DNA of 50,421 nt from contig CAJUSJ010000020.1 in assembly GCA_910588865.1 (NCBI GenBank), positions 1 to 50,421 of the forward strand, given 5' to 3'. Shown piece after piece: positions 36,111 through 44,397 of this stretch. The DNA comes from an uncultured Lachnospiraceae bacterium. GTDB taxonomy: Bacteria > Bacillota > Clostridia > Lachnospirales > Lachnospiraceae. A model generated the notes under the pieces. It worked only from the letters and a program-made list of their open reading frames with translations. It made no database searches and had not been told where the DNA came from. Position numbers and translations under genes: made by a program. Each line of letters starts with the position of its first letter. Positions within the stretch are counted from its first letter, which is position 1.

Positions 36111-37244
36111 TTACCACATAAACAACTCTTTATCCGCCAGCTTCAGCAGCCCCTCGATAAAAAAGTAATCCCCATAAATAATCGGGATATTGTGGTCGCT
36201 GCCATGATAGTCCACAGAACACCGCTCCAAAAGATAGTCCGTCTTCTTGCTCCAGCCGCACCGTTCCCTGTCAAGGGTCTGTAAAAGCCATATGGCCGTA
36301 TTCCGGTAAAGCCGGCAGTCCGCCTCCTCCACATGCTTTGACAGCTCCAGCAGGCCGCAGGCGGCACAGGCGGCGGCAGAATCATCCTCCCACTCACACT
36401 CCTCTGGCTGTCTGAAATCCACAGGGATAATCCCGTCCCTTGGAATATTGGCCAGAAAATAGTTGGCGATCCTCCTGGAAGCATGGAGATACTCCTGATT
36501 TCCCGTGTGAAGATAACTCAATACAAAACCATAGAGCCCCCAGGCCTGACCTCTTGTCCAGGAGGACCCTTCCCCATATCCCTGTCCGCCGTACTCTCTC
36601 ACAAAATCCCCTGTCACCGGGTCCAGCTCCACCATATGGCGCACAGAGCCGTCTCCCCTTACAAAATACTTGAGAGCCGTCTTACCATGTCCGTCGGCAA
36701 TATGGAGATACCTGGGGTCCTCCGTCTCCTCCCACGCCCAGTACAAAAGAGGCAGATTCATCATACAGTCAATAATGGCCCAGCCGGTATGTCTCTGCCC
36801 TCCCCACTCATTCCACGCCCTCAAAAAACGGCCCTCTGGATTGTATCTTCCCGCCAGAAGCTGAGCCGCCAGAAGACCTCTGTTCCTGGAATCCGGATCC
36901 TTTGTCAAACGGTAATCCGCCACTGCCGACAAAAGCCACTTAAACCCATTATCATGATCCAGCTTCTGGTATACCAGGAAATTCCTGTCCAGCTTTTCCT
37001 CCGCCTCCCTGGCCGCCTTCCGGTAAAGCTCTTCTTTTGTCAGTTGATACATCTGCCACATAATACCTGGCCAAAATCCGTTGGTCCACCAGCAGATCTT
37101 TGATTCCGAGTAATCATTGAACATGCCGTCTTTGGCTGTATACGGAATCTTGTGGAGATTCCTCTCAGCCACACAAAACATCTTTTCCTCTATCTTTCCG
37201 ATGGTTATATCCACCCAGGCCTTCTGCTCCTTTGTTACCCTCAT
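36111..37244 (-). CDS. unsaturated glucuronyl hydrolase, GH88 family
   Basis: A 377-residue enzyme of the GH88 alpha/alpha barrel family, which hydrates the 4,5-double bond of unsaturated uronic acid at the end of lyase products. Family stretches: WWTNGFWPGIMWQMYQLT, DHDNGFKWLLSAVADYRL, GWAIIDCMMNLPLLYWAWEE, SSWTRGQAWGLYGFVLSYLH, and EDDSAAACAACGLLELS. No signal peptide, so cytoplasmic. Its presence with GH2 indicates that both saturated and lyase-made unsaturated uronic-acid ends are handled. Confidence 0.94.
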   Translation of the reverse strand: MRVTKEQKAWVDITIGKIEEKMFCVAERNLHKIPYTAKDGMFNDYSESKICWWTNGFWPGIMWQMYQLTKEELYRKAAREAEEKLDRNFLVYQKLDHDNGFKWLLSAVADYRLTKDPDSRNRGLLAAQLLAGRYNPEGRFLRAWNEWGGQRHTGWAIIDCMMNLPLLYWAWEETEDPRYLHIADGHGKTALKYFVRGDGSVRHMVELDPVTGDFVREYGGQGYGEGSSWTRGQAWGLYGFVLSYLHTGNQEYLHASRRIANYFLANIPRDGIIPVDFRQPEECEWEDDSAAACAACGLLELSKHVEEADCRLYRNTAIWLLQTLDRERCGWSKKTDYLLERCSVDYHGSDHNIPIIYGDYFFIEGLLKLADKELFMW

Positions 37245-37266
37245 GATCCCTGCCTCCTAACCAGAA

Positions 37267-37308
37267 CAGGGCGCCGCCAGGCTGTGATCTCCTGTACGCG
37301 GCACCCTG
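37267..37308 (-). other. hairpin between IIC and GH88 genes
   Basis: CAGGGCGCCGC / GCGGCACCCTG, one mismatch, in the 85-bp gap. No T-run, so it may tune relative expression within the operon. Confidence 0.45.
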
Positions 37309-37329
37309 ACATTTTTTCATCCCTGCCGC

Positions 37330-38634
37330 CTACTTCTGCTCCGCCTCTTCCTTAAGGAACTGATTATCCAGCATCTTGATAAAGGGCATCCACAAAAGGA
37401 ATCCAAAGGCAAAGGTAGTGAACGTGATCACCACGGCCCAGGGATTAAAGTTGGTGGCGATAAGCTGCTTTAAGAAAGGCGGTGTGGTCCACGGCACATC
37501 ATAGATGGGGATAGCCCCTGTAATCTTCATCAAAAGGTAGGCCAGACCTGCCTGAAGAGGCTCACTCAAAATCCACGGAATAAAAATCGTAGGGTTCATA
37601 ACCGCCGGAAGACCAAAGACAAAGGGCTCATGGATATTGAAAATAGCCGGAACCAGGATGGTCTTCTTCATGGCCTTGGCCCGCTGGGATTTGCCCAGAA
37701 CACACAGGGCCACAATCTCCGACAGCTTACAGTGGTTGGTGTACACACGGAAAGCGGCGGTCATAAGGAAGGGCAGCGCCGCGCCGGAGTTGTAGGCCTC
37801 CAGATTCATGGCCATGGCCACCAATGCCGCCGGCTGCCAGATGGGAGTCAGGATCAGGTTGGTTCCATGAAGTCCGAAAAACCACAGAACCTGGGCGATA
37901 AACATAAGGAACATAAACACCCAGATATTGTTGGACAGGTTCAAAAACGGCCTGGTGATCAGGGTGCTGATACACTCAGACAGGGTACCGTAAGGCGTCA
38001 GCTGGAACAAAAGCCGGATAGCCATAAACAGAAGCACCGTGGCACCCATGGGGATCATTGCCAAAAAAGGCTTCATCACATTGGGCGGTACCGTGTCCGG
38101 CAGCTTGATGGTCAGGTTCTTATGCTCCAGCCAGGCAAACACGGAGATGGACAAAATCGCCACGATCAGCGCCGGGAAGATCCCTCCCGCCCCCAGAACA
38201 CCAGTGTCGATGACCCCTGAGACCACTGTGGCGATCTTCTCCTCACCTACAGCCACCTCTGTGGCCTTCTCAAAGGGCGTCACCAGAAGGAAGCAGATCA
38301 CCGCCGTAGTGATCCCGTAAAACTTGTCCACCTTTCTGCCCTCACTGTAATAGTAGGCAGTACCCAAAAGGGCATACAGAGCGATGAGCCCCAGGGTAGC
38401 CGCGTTGATGGGGCCGAAAAATGTCCGGAAAGCCGCGGACAGCGGCGGACAAAACTGATCCAGATACGGAAAGCTGCTTAAGATCAGCGCCACTGAGGCG
38501 ATCATGGTAGCCGGAAGCGTTGACATCATACCGTCTTTGATTCCGGAAATGACGATATTGTTGTTGAGCACTTCCGCCACAGGCGTCATGTATTTGTCCA
38601 ACGCCGCCTCCAGCTTGTTCATAAACTCATTCAT
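37330..38634 (-). CDS. PTS lactose/cellobiose-family IIC permease
   Basis: A 434-residue CelB-type permease: MNEFMNKLEAALDKYMTPVA, SGIKDGMMSTLPATMIASVA, FFGLHGTNLILTPIWQP, NIHEPFVFGLPAVMNPTIF. The start at 38634 follows GGAGGG and overlaps the IIB stop by 8 bp; an in-frame extension to 38706 lies inside IIB. Together with IIA and IIB it imports and phosphorylates a disaccharide, most likely a glycosaminoglycan breakdown product. Confidence 0.92.
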   Translation of the reverse strand: MNEFMNKLEAALDKYMTPVAEVLNNNIVISGIKDGMMSTLPATMIASVALILSSFPYLDQFCPPLSAAFRTFFGPINAATLGLIALYALLGTAYYYSEGRKVDKFYGITTAVICFLLVTPFEKATEVAVGEEKIATVVSGVIDTGVLGAGGIFPALIVAILSISVFAWLEHKNLTIKLPDTVPPNVMKPFLAMIPMGATVLLFMAIRLLFQLTPYGTLSECISTLITRPFLNLSNNIWVFMFLMFIAQVLWFFGLHGTNLILTPIWQPAALVAMAMNLEAYNSGAALPFLMTAAFRVYTNHCKLSEIVALCVLGKSQRAKAMKKTILVPAIFNIHEPFVFGLPAVMNPTIFIPWILSEPLQAGLAYLLMKITGAIPIYDVPWTTPPFLKQLIATNFNPWAVVITFTTFAFGFLLWMPFIKMLDNQFLKEEAEQK

Positions 38635-38956
38635 TTGTTTTCCCTCCTCGTATGTTGGCTCGCGATTCTCTGGCAAAATCCAGGGCCTTCTCCCCGTCCA
38701 TCTCACTGTAGATAGCCACAGGGATCACCGCCACCGGAATCCGCCTGGGTTCACACAGGGTCCGGGCCTTTTTCAGGGCCAGCCGGGACTGGGGCCCCAG
38801 AAGGGCCACATCGACGCCGTCAAGACACTTCTCCATATCGGACTCCGCGTAGGCTCTGATATCCACGTCCTCTCCCCGCCTTGCCGCTGCTTCTCTCATA
38901 CGGTTTACCAGAAGACTGGTGGACATTCCCGCCACACAAAACAGCCTGATCTTCAT
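38627..38956 (-). CDS. PTS lactose/cellobiose-family IIB
   Basis: A 109-residue CelA-like protein. Phosphorylated Cys7 lies in IRLFCVAGMSTSLLVNRM, followed by VDVALLGPQSRLALKKAR. Length is right for the family. Start overlaps the IIA stop by 4 bp (ATGA). Confidence 0.93.
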   Translation of the reverse strand: MKIRLFCVAGMSTSLLVNRMREAAARRGEDVDIRAYAESDMEKCLDGVDVALLGPQSRLALKKARTLCEPRRIPVAVIPVAIYSEMDGEKALDFARESRANIRGGKTNE

Positions 38957-39270
38957 CTCGCCCTCTCCTCCCTTCTGTACAATTCCACAATCTCCCTGGC
39001 CAGGTCCCGAACCGTGATGGCGCTCATAAGATGGTCCTGGGCGTGAACCATGAGTAGAGTGACGTTTCCCTGCTCCCTGCCCAGTTCCTCCTGGAGCATG
39101 TCGGTCTGCGCGCTGTGGGCCAGAGCCAGGGCCTGGCCGCTCTGCTCTAAAAGAGCCTCCGCCCTGGCAAATTTCCCTTCCCTTGCCGCCTCAATAGCCT
39201 CCATGGCCGCGCACCTGGCGTCGCCTCCCTGGATCACCAGCTGGAGAATCCTCCTCTCCTCCTCGCTCAT
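38953..39270 (-). CDS. PTS lactose/cellobiose-family IIA
   Basis: A 105-residue all-helical IIA. Family pattern QLVIQGGDARCAAMEAIEAA, LLMVHAQDHLMSAITVRDLA with the phospho-His in VHAQDHLM. ATG 39270 is preferred; a GTG at 39279 is also in frame. It is the first gene of the operon. The 138-bp gap upstream to the activator gene shows no further gene and should hold the operon promoter. Confidence 0.92.
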   Translation of the reverse strand: MSEEERRILQLVIQGGDARCAAMEAIEAAREGKFARAEALLEQSGQALALAHSAQTDMLQEELGREQGNVTLLMVHAQDHLMSAITVRDLAREIVELYRREERAR

Positions 39271-39408
39271 GCCTTCCACCTCACTTTCTGACTTCCGCTC
39301 ATCACAGCTTGTATTCTATCAAAATCCCGGGGACACCTCCATTGAGGTTATTACCGCCTCGCTTCCGGTAAAATTCCGTTTCACCCCCATAAACCATAAG
39401 GCAACCTG

Positions 39409-41310
39409 TCACTCCGCTTCAAAAAACACCTTCAGAAGAGTCTCATACCTTCTGCTCCCAATAATCTCCCCCACCTTCTCCGGCGACAGCAGCACCCGGG
39501 AGGTGATCTCATAAAACTTCTGTACCTTCTCCTCCATACTGTTGGTAAGAGCCACTAAAACCACCAGCTGAACCTGGTTCCTGAACCACTTAACCGGTTT
39601 GTCAAGAATCGCCGCGGCCACAATATTCCGCTCCACCATAACCCTGGCCGGGTGAGGAATGGCCACCAGGTTGCCGTAATCCGTGGCCCCCAGTTCCTCC
39701 CTCTCAAGAACAGAGGCGGCAAATCCCTCCGGAAGGGGATAACAGGCCCTGATTTTATGGCAGATCTCTTCAATGACTTCCTCCCTGGTTTCCCCTTTCA
39801 CATGGGAAAAGAAAAACTCCCTCCGGTAAAACTCCAGGAGAAACTGCCGGTCCCCGTTTTCCAGGGTCCTCCTGGCCGCCAGAAGATCCCCGTACTCCAG
39901 AAAATCGTGGATCTCAATAACCGGAACCGGCACATCCCTGTAGATGGGAACCGTGGCAAAAATATAATCCACACCAGTGAGATCAAAATCCTCCAGCTCA
40001 TACACATTGCACACAAACACCTGGTCAAGATAACCTCCAAACTCCTTTTTCAGCTGATAGAGAAGCATCTGGGAGCTGGCCCGGCCGCTGGCGCACACCA
40101 GAAGCACATTCTTTTTCTCGATCCGGTTCTCCCGCTCCTCTAAAGCCAGGGCGAACAAAAAGGCGAGAAATCCCACCTCCTCCTCTGGTATCTCCCTGCC
40201 GTAATATTTCTTCAAAGCGCCGCTTCCCTGGACAGCCACAGAATAGGCCAGGAGATACTTCTGCCAAATCCCCGTCAAAAGAGGATTGTCTACCTCTATC
40301 CCGTATCTCATGCGGATATCCAGAGATACCAGGTGCTGGTTCAGCATCATTCTCAGGTTCAGATTATCCCGAAACTCCATGTGAAAAGCCTCATACACCG
40401 ATTCCAGCATGTCCATCACCATGCGGTCGACCCTCTCCGAGATGACGAAATTGGTTTTCCCTGAGCCGTGGATCCCCTTTCCCGCCAAAAAGATTCCTAG
40501 AAACCGGATCTCCGCCTCCTCCGCCGGGACGCCCCTTTCCTTCCGGATCTTTTCCATGATCCCAGCCGCCAGCCGCCGCTCCTCCTGTCCCAAGTCACAG
40601 GGAACCTCCGGCATCTCAAGAATCACCCGGCCTCTCTCCATACGCCAGGCCGCCACATGGATATACTCCAGAATGCTCTCAAACGACATCTCCGAAAAGC
40701 GGAGGTTCTCCGCCCTCATCCGCTCCAGCAAAAAACGGGCCATGTCCTGGTTTTTGATATTGCGCTTCCTCTCCTGCTGGGTGTACCGGTCCTCCACCCT
40801 CTTCCGGTTCTCCATGAGACACCGCCGGATATCAAACTCCTGCCCCCGTATCCGGACCCCGTAAGCCGGCTTTCTCTCCAGCTCAATGTGAAACTTCCCA
40901 AGCCTCTCCTCCACCTGCCTCATCTCCCCGGACAAGGTGCTTCTGGATATATAAAGAAACTCACAGATATCGTCAAACTTAATATAATCCTCCCGGTTTA
41001 ACAGCATGGCCAGAAGATACTCAACCCGGTCAGCAGGCGTGTCCGGAATCCCTCCCCCTTCTCCCGCCTTCAGCTCCTCAAGCCATCTCTCAAACCGTCC
41101 CTTGTCCTCTGTCTGAATCAAAAATCCCTGCCCCTTTTTGGAGACCAGCCGCCCGCCCCGGCTCTCGATCTCTGGTTTCATGTCCTTTAACCGCACCCTC
41201 GCGGTCTTCTCACTGACTCCCCACAGCCTGGCCAGCTCCCCGGCTGTCTTAAACCCCTCATCCATCAGACACCGCAAAACCAGGATTTTCCCATCCCACA
41301 TCGCCTTCAC
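39409..41310 (-). CDS. LicR/BglG-type PRD transcriptional activator
   Basis: A 633-residue multidomain activator. Order: HTH (about 1-70, ELARLWGVSEKTARVRLKD), second HTH/Mga-like region (90-160, DDICEFLYISRSTLSGEMR), PRD1 (about 195-285), PRD2 (about 295-395, MRYGIEVDNPLL), EIIB-like domain (about 398-480, VLLVCASGRASSQMLLYQL), and EIIA-like domain (about 490-633, AIPHPARVMVERNIVAAAI). Such proteins are switched by PTS phosphorylation of PRD His residues. The gene lies directly upstream of the IIA-IIB-IIC operon on the same strand, and is inferred to activate it. Confidence 0.92.
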   Translation of the reverse strand: MKAMWDGKILVLRCLMDEGFKTAGELARLWGVSEKTARVRLKDMKPEIESRGGRLVSKKGQGFLIQTEDKGRFERWLEELKAGEGGGIPDTPADRVEYLLAMLLNREDYIKFDDICEFLYISRSTLSGEMRQVEERLGKFHIELERKPAYGVRIRGQEFDIRRCLMENRKRVEDRYTQQERKRNIKNQDMARFLLERMRAENLRFSEMSFESILEYIHVAAWRMERGRVILEMPEVPCDLGQEERRLAAGIMEKIRKERGVPAEEAEIRFLGIFLAGKGIHGSGKTNFVISERVDRMVMDMLESVYEAFHMEFRDNLNLRMMLNQHLVSLDIRMRYGIEVDNPLLTGIWQKYLLAYSVAVQGSGALKKYYGREIPEEEVGFLAFLFALALEERENRIEKKNVLLVCASGRASSQMLLYQLKKEFGGYLDQVFVCNVYELEDFDLTGVDYIFATVPIYRDVPVPVIEIHDFLEYGDLLAARRTLENGDRQFLLEFYRREFFFSHVKGETREEVIEEICHKIRACYPLPEGFAASVLEREELGATDYGNLVAIPHPARVMVERNIVAAAILDKPVKWFRNQVQLVVLVALTNSMEEKVQKFYEITSRVLLSPEKVGEIIGSRRYETLLKVFFEAE

Positions 41311-41351
41311 CTCATATCAGTCCGTGCTTGCTAAATACAATAACTATAGCA

Positions 41352-41370
41352 AACAGAAAGATTTTCTGTT
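41352..41370. promoter_or_regulatory. perfect inverted repeat AACAGAAA-3-TTTCTGTT
   Basis: An 8-bp perfect palindrome half with a 3-bp centre in the 120-bp gap between the divergent LicR-type and AraC-type genes; a TATAAT at 41383-41388 follows toward the AraC gene. Likely an operator. Confidence 0.5.
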
Positions 41371-41430
41371 AGAATAAATCTATATAATTTAGAAAAATAC
41401 TACGATACAAGACATACAAAGGAGGCCCCC

Positions 41431-42645
41431 ATGACACTCCCCGAAGCCTGTTCCTTTTTGCAGGACCTGACCCAGGTTCCCGCCGCCCTGCTGTCCGGCG
41501 TAAGGCAGCAGGCCCTGTTTTGCGCCACCTACCAGTTCCACCCTGTCCAGAATTACTTAACCCCGGACGCTCTGGAGTCCCTTCTGGCCCACCTAAGCCC
41601 GGGCCGGATCGTCCACCTCACCGACCCCCTGGGAATCCACTTCATTTTCACCCGGGCAGACCAGGTCCCCCTGGCCCTCGGCCCCTTCTGCACAGAACTT
41701 CTGACCGTGGCTGACTGCCATGCCCTGTTCCGGGGTCTGGGCTCCCTGCGCCTTCCTGTCACCGACTACCTGGCATACCGCAGCCCATTTCCCGTTATGG
41801 AGGAAAGACAGGTTCTCCACCTGACAAGGTGCCTTCTGAAGAACTTAGGGCTTGGCCGGGAAGACTGGGAAGTCCGGGATTTAAACTGCCAGGACCACGG
41901 CCTTCCCGACTCCGACGACCAGGAAATCCGCCGGCCCTACTCCCAACTGGTAACCGAACGCTATGCCGCGGAACAGCGTCTCATGGAAAATATCCGTCTG
42001 GGAAACCGTTTCGCCGCCATCGCCAACTGGCGGGACCTCCACAATTACGTGGCATATACAAGAAATCCCAAAAACATTGGATACACCATAGAAAACGCCA
42101 GAACCTCAGCCGCCATCACCCGAACCGTCATCCGCATGGCAGCCATGAAAGCCGGAATCCCGGCAGTCTTAAACGACAAGATCTCCGGCGAAAGCGCTTC
42201 CATCATCAGAAACGCTTCCACCATTGAGGAGATCAACCGAGAGCACGAGCGGCTCATCAGCGAATACTGCCAGATCATCTACGACCGCAGAACAAAAGGC
42301 TACAGCAGCCTTATTTTAAGCGCTGTCTACCACATGGAGCACCACTACTCCCAGTGTATCACCGTGGCCGCCCTGGCAAGAGAGCTGGATGTGTCCCCCA
42401 ACTACCTGACCAGCCGCTTCCACGCCGAAACCGGCCTGACCCCCACAGCCTACCTTGCCAGGATACGCATGGGCCAGGCCGCATGGAAGCTGGCCAACAC
42501 CAGGCTCTCCATCCACCAGGTAAGCGAACAGGTGGGGATTCTGGATTCCAACTATTTTGTAAAACTGTTTAAAAAAGAATTCGGGGAGACTCCCAGCAGG
42601 TACCGGGAACGAATGGGCATATGCTTCTCGCCCGGGACCAGTTGA
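41431..42645 (+). CDS. AraC-family transcriptional regulator
   Basis: A 404-residue regulator. About 300 N-terminal residues form an unassigned ligand-sensing part. The C-terminal 100 residues are a typical double-HTH AraC domain (CITVAALARELDVSPNYLTS, then RFHAETGLTPTAYLARIRM, VGILDSNYFVKLFKKEFGET). AAGGAGG precedes the ATG. It is divergent from the LicR-type activator and probably gives a second input to the same sugar locus. Confidence 0.88.
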   Translation: MTLPEACSFLQDLTQVPAALLSGVRQQALFCATYQFHPVQNYLTPDALESLLAHLSPGRIVHLTDPLGIHFIFTRADQVPLALGPFCTELLTVADCHALFRGLGSLRLPVTDYLAYRSPFPVMEERQVLHLTRCLLKNLGLGREDWEVRDLNCQDHGLPDSDDQEIRRPYSQLVTERYAAEQRLMENIRLGNRFAAIANWRDLHNYVAYTRNPKNIGYTIENARTSAAITRTVIRMAAMKAGIPAVLNDKISGESASIIRNASTIEEINREHERLISEYCQIIYDRRTKGYSSLILSAVYHMEHHYSQCITVAALARELDVSPNYLTSRFHAETGLTPTAYLARIRMGQAAWKLANTRLSIHQVSEQVGILDSNYFVKLFKKEFGETPSRYRERMGICFSPGTS

Positions 42646-42746
42646 TTTTTTTTCATTTCTGCTCCATAATAGATACATGATAAGGCTTATTGGCAATGGA
42701 GCGGAAAACCTGGAAAATTTTTATCGAAATTAAAGGAAGTGAAAAT

Positions 42747-44300
42747 ATGGCGATACCTACAAGCATAAAAACATTACTGTCAGGAAGTGTAGTTGAATGG
42801 GCAAGAATAGAATTTAAGGGAACATGGGATCCCCAAGCCTCCTTAAAAAGTGTCTGCGCGTTCGCGAACGATCTTGACAATTGGGGCGGCGGTTATATTG
42901 TGATCGGCGTTGAAGAAGACAACGGACGGCCTGTCTACCCATTAAAAGGCGTGCCCATAGACCGGATTGATTCTTATCAAAAAGATATTTACGCAAAATG
43001 TAAACTCATAAGGCCCGCCTATACTCCGATCATCGAAGTGGCGGATTATCAAGATAAAAAATTCATTGTCCTTTGGTGTCCAGGCGGCGACAGCAGGCCA
43101 TATTCATCCCCTAAAACCATGGCAAAGGACAACAAAGAACGTATTCACTATATTCGTAAGTCTTCCAATTCTGTGGAGCTTTCAGATGATGAAGAAAAAG
43201 ATTTGTTTAATCTGGCAAACAGGGTGCCTTTTGATGACCGGGTAAATCATCAGGCGGAAATGTCGGATTTAAATATTACCCTCATACAGAGTTACTTAAA
43301 AGAGGTCAACAGCGCTTTATATGAAAAGTCCAAAACCGGAGACTTTACAGAAATATGCCAGGATATGAACATCATCAGCAGCCTTCCAGAATATATAAAA
43401 CCTAAAAATGTGGGGTTAATGTTTTTCAGCTTTGAACCAGATAAGTTTTTCCCATATACACAGATTGATGTCGTCCAGTTCCTAGACGGGCTGGGCGGTG
43501 ATCGCATTATTGAAAGCACATTTAAAGGACCGATCCATCAGCAGCTTAAAGATGCCCTTCGATTTATCAGAAATACCATTATTACAGAAAAAGTAATCAA
43601 ATATCCAGACAGAGCGGAAGCGGACCGTTTCTTTAATTATCCATACGCGGCTATAGAGGAAGCCCTGTCAAATGCCATATATCACAGAGCCTATGATGTA
43701 CGGGAACCAATTGAAGTCCGGGTTGAATATGACAAAATCGAAATCGTCAGTTTTCCAGGACCTGACCGTTCTGTAACACAGGAAGGATTGAAAAACTACC
43801 GGGTATCGAATCGCAGATACCGAAACCGCAGGATCGGCGATTTTTTAAAAGAATTGCGCTTAACAGAGGGCAGAAATACGGGATTTAAGAAAATCGTCAA
43901 CGCCTTAGAGGCCAATGGTTCCCCTAAGCCGGAATTTGAGACCGATGAGGCCCGCAGTTATTTTATATCAAGACTGTTTGTGCATGAAGGCTTTTTGGAA
44001 GAAACTGACAAGGCAGAAAGAGAACGTCCTGAATCAATAAGAATAAGTTCAAACCACAGCGGTAAAAATGAGCGGAGTTTGAGCGAAGTTTTGAGCGAAG
44101 TTTTGTCAAAAAAAGATTATGATAAAGTAGAAAAATTAATTGAATTTATTGAAGATCATGGAGCAATTACTCCGAAAGAGGCTGAGAAGATCTGCAATAA
44201 ATCTTCCGCGACAGTACGCAGGTATCTAAAGACGCTGGTTGATACCAGATATATAAAAGCCCAGGGAAATACCAGCAATTTGATCTATAAGGTGGTTTAG
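42747..44300 (+). CDS. AlbA_2/Schlafen-type ATP-binding transcriptional regulator
   Basis: A 517-residue protein. N-terminal AlbA_2 domain (about 10-130: EWARIEFKGTWDP, WGGGYIVIGVEED), a middle part, a HATPase_c_4-like domain (about 290-430: AIEEALSNAIYHRAYDVREP, RNRRIGDFLKELRLTEGRNT) and a C-terminal winged helix (ITPKEAEKICNKSSATVRRY). Proteins of this layout are widespread and usually called ATP-binding or RecG-like regulators; the true role is unsettled. A 12-bp tandem duplication encodes LSEVLSEVLS near residue 447. Start 42747 follows AAGGAAG. It is monocistronic with its own terminator. Confidence 0.83.
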   Translation: MAIPTSIKTLLSGSVVEWARIEFKGTWDPQASLKSVCAFANDLDNWGGGYIVIGVEEDNGRPVYPLKGVPIDRIDSYQKDIYAKCKLIRPAYTPIIEVADYQDKKFIVLWCPGGDSRPYSSPKTMAKDNKERIHYIRKSSNSVELSDDEEKDLFNLANRVPFDDRVNHQAEMSDLNITLIQSYLKEVNSALYEKSKTGDFTEICQDMNIISSLPEYIKPKNVGLMFFSFEPDKFFPYTQIDVVQFLDGLGGDRIIESTFKGPIHQQLKDALRFIRNTIITEKVIKYPDRAEADRFFNYPYAAIEEALSNAIYHRAYDVREPIEVRVEYDKIEIVSFPGPDRSVTQEGLKNYRVSNRRYRNRRIGDFLKELRLTEGRNTGFKKIVNALEANGSPKPEFETDEARSYFISRLFVHEGFLEETDKAERERPESIRISSNHSGKNERSLSEVLSEVLSKKDYDKVEKLIEFIEDHGAITPKEAEKICNKSSATVRRYLKTLVDTRYIKAQGNTSNLIYKVV

Positions 44301-44329
44301 CCGAAGTATATGGTCTAATGGTCTGCTGA

Positions 44330-44359
44330 CTGGGGCTGCCGCGAAACAGCCCCAGTTTT
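44330..44359 (+). terminator. terminator of the AlbA_2 gene
   Basis: CTGGGGCTG / CAGCCCCAG perfect 9-bp stem followed by TTTTA. Confidence 0.88.
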
Positions 44360-44397
44360 ACCACCAGCCATCCCCGCAAACCTTGTCACCCCCCGTC

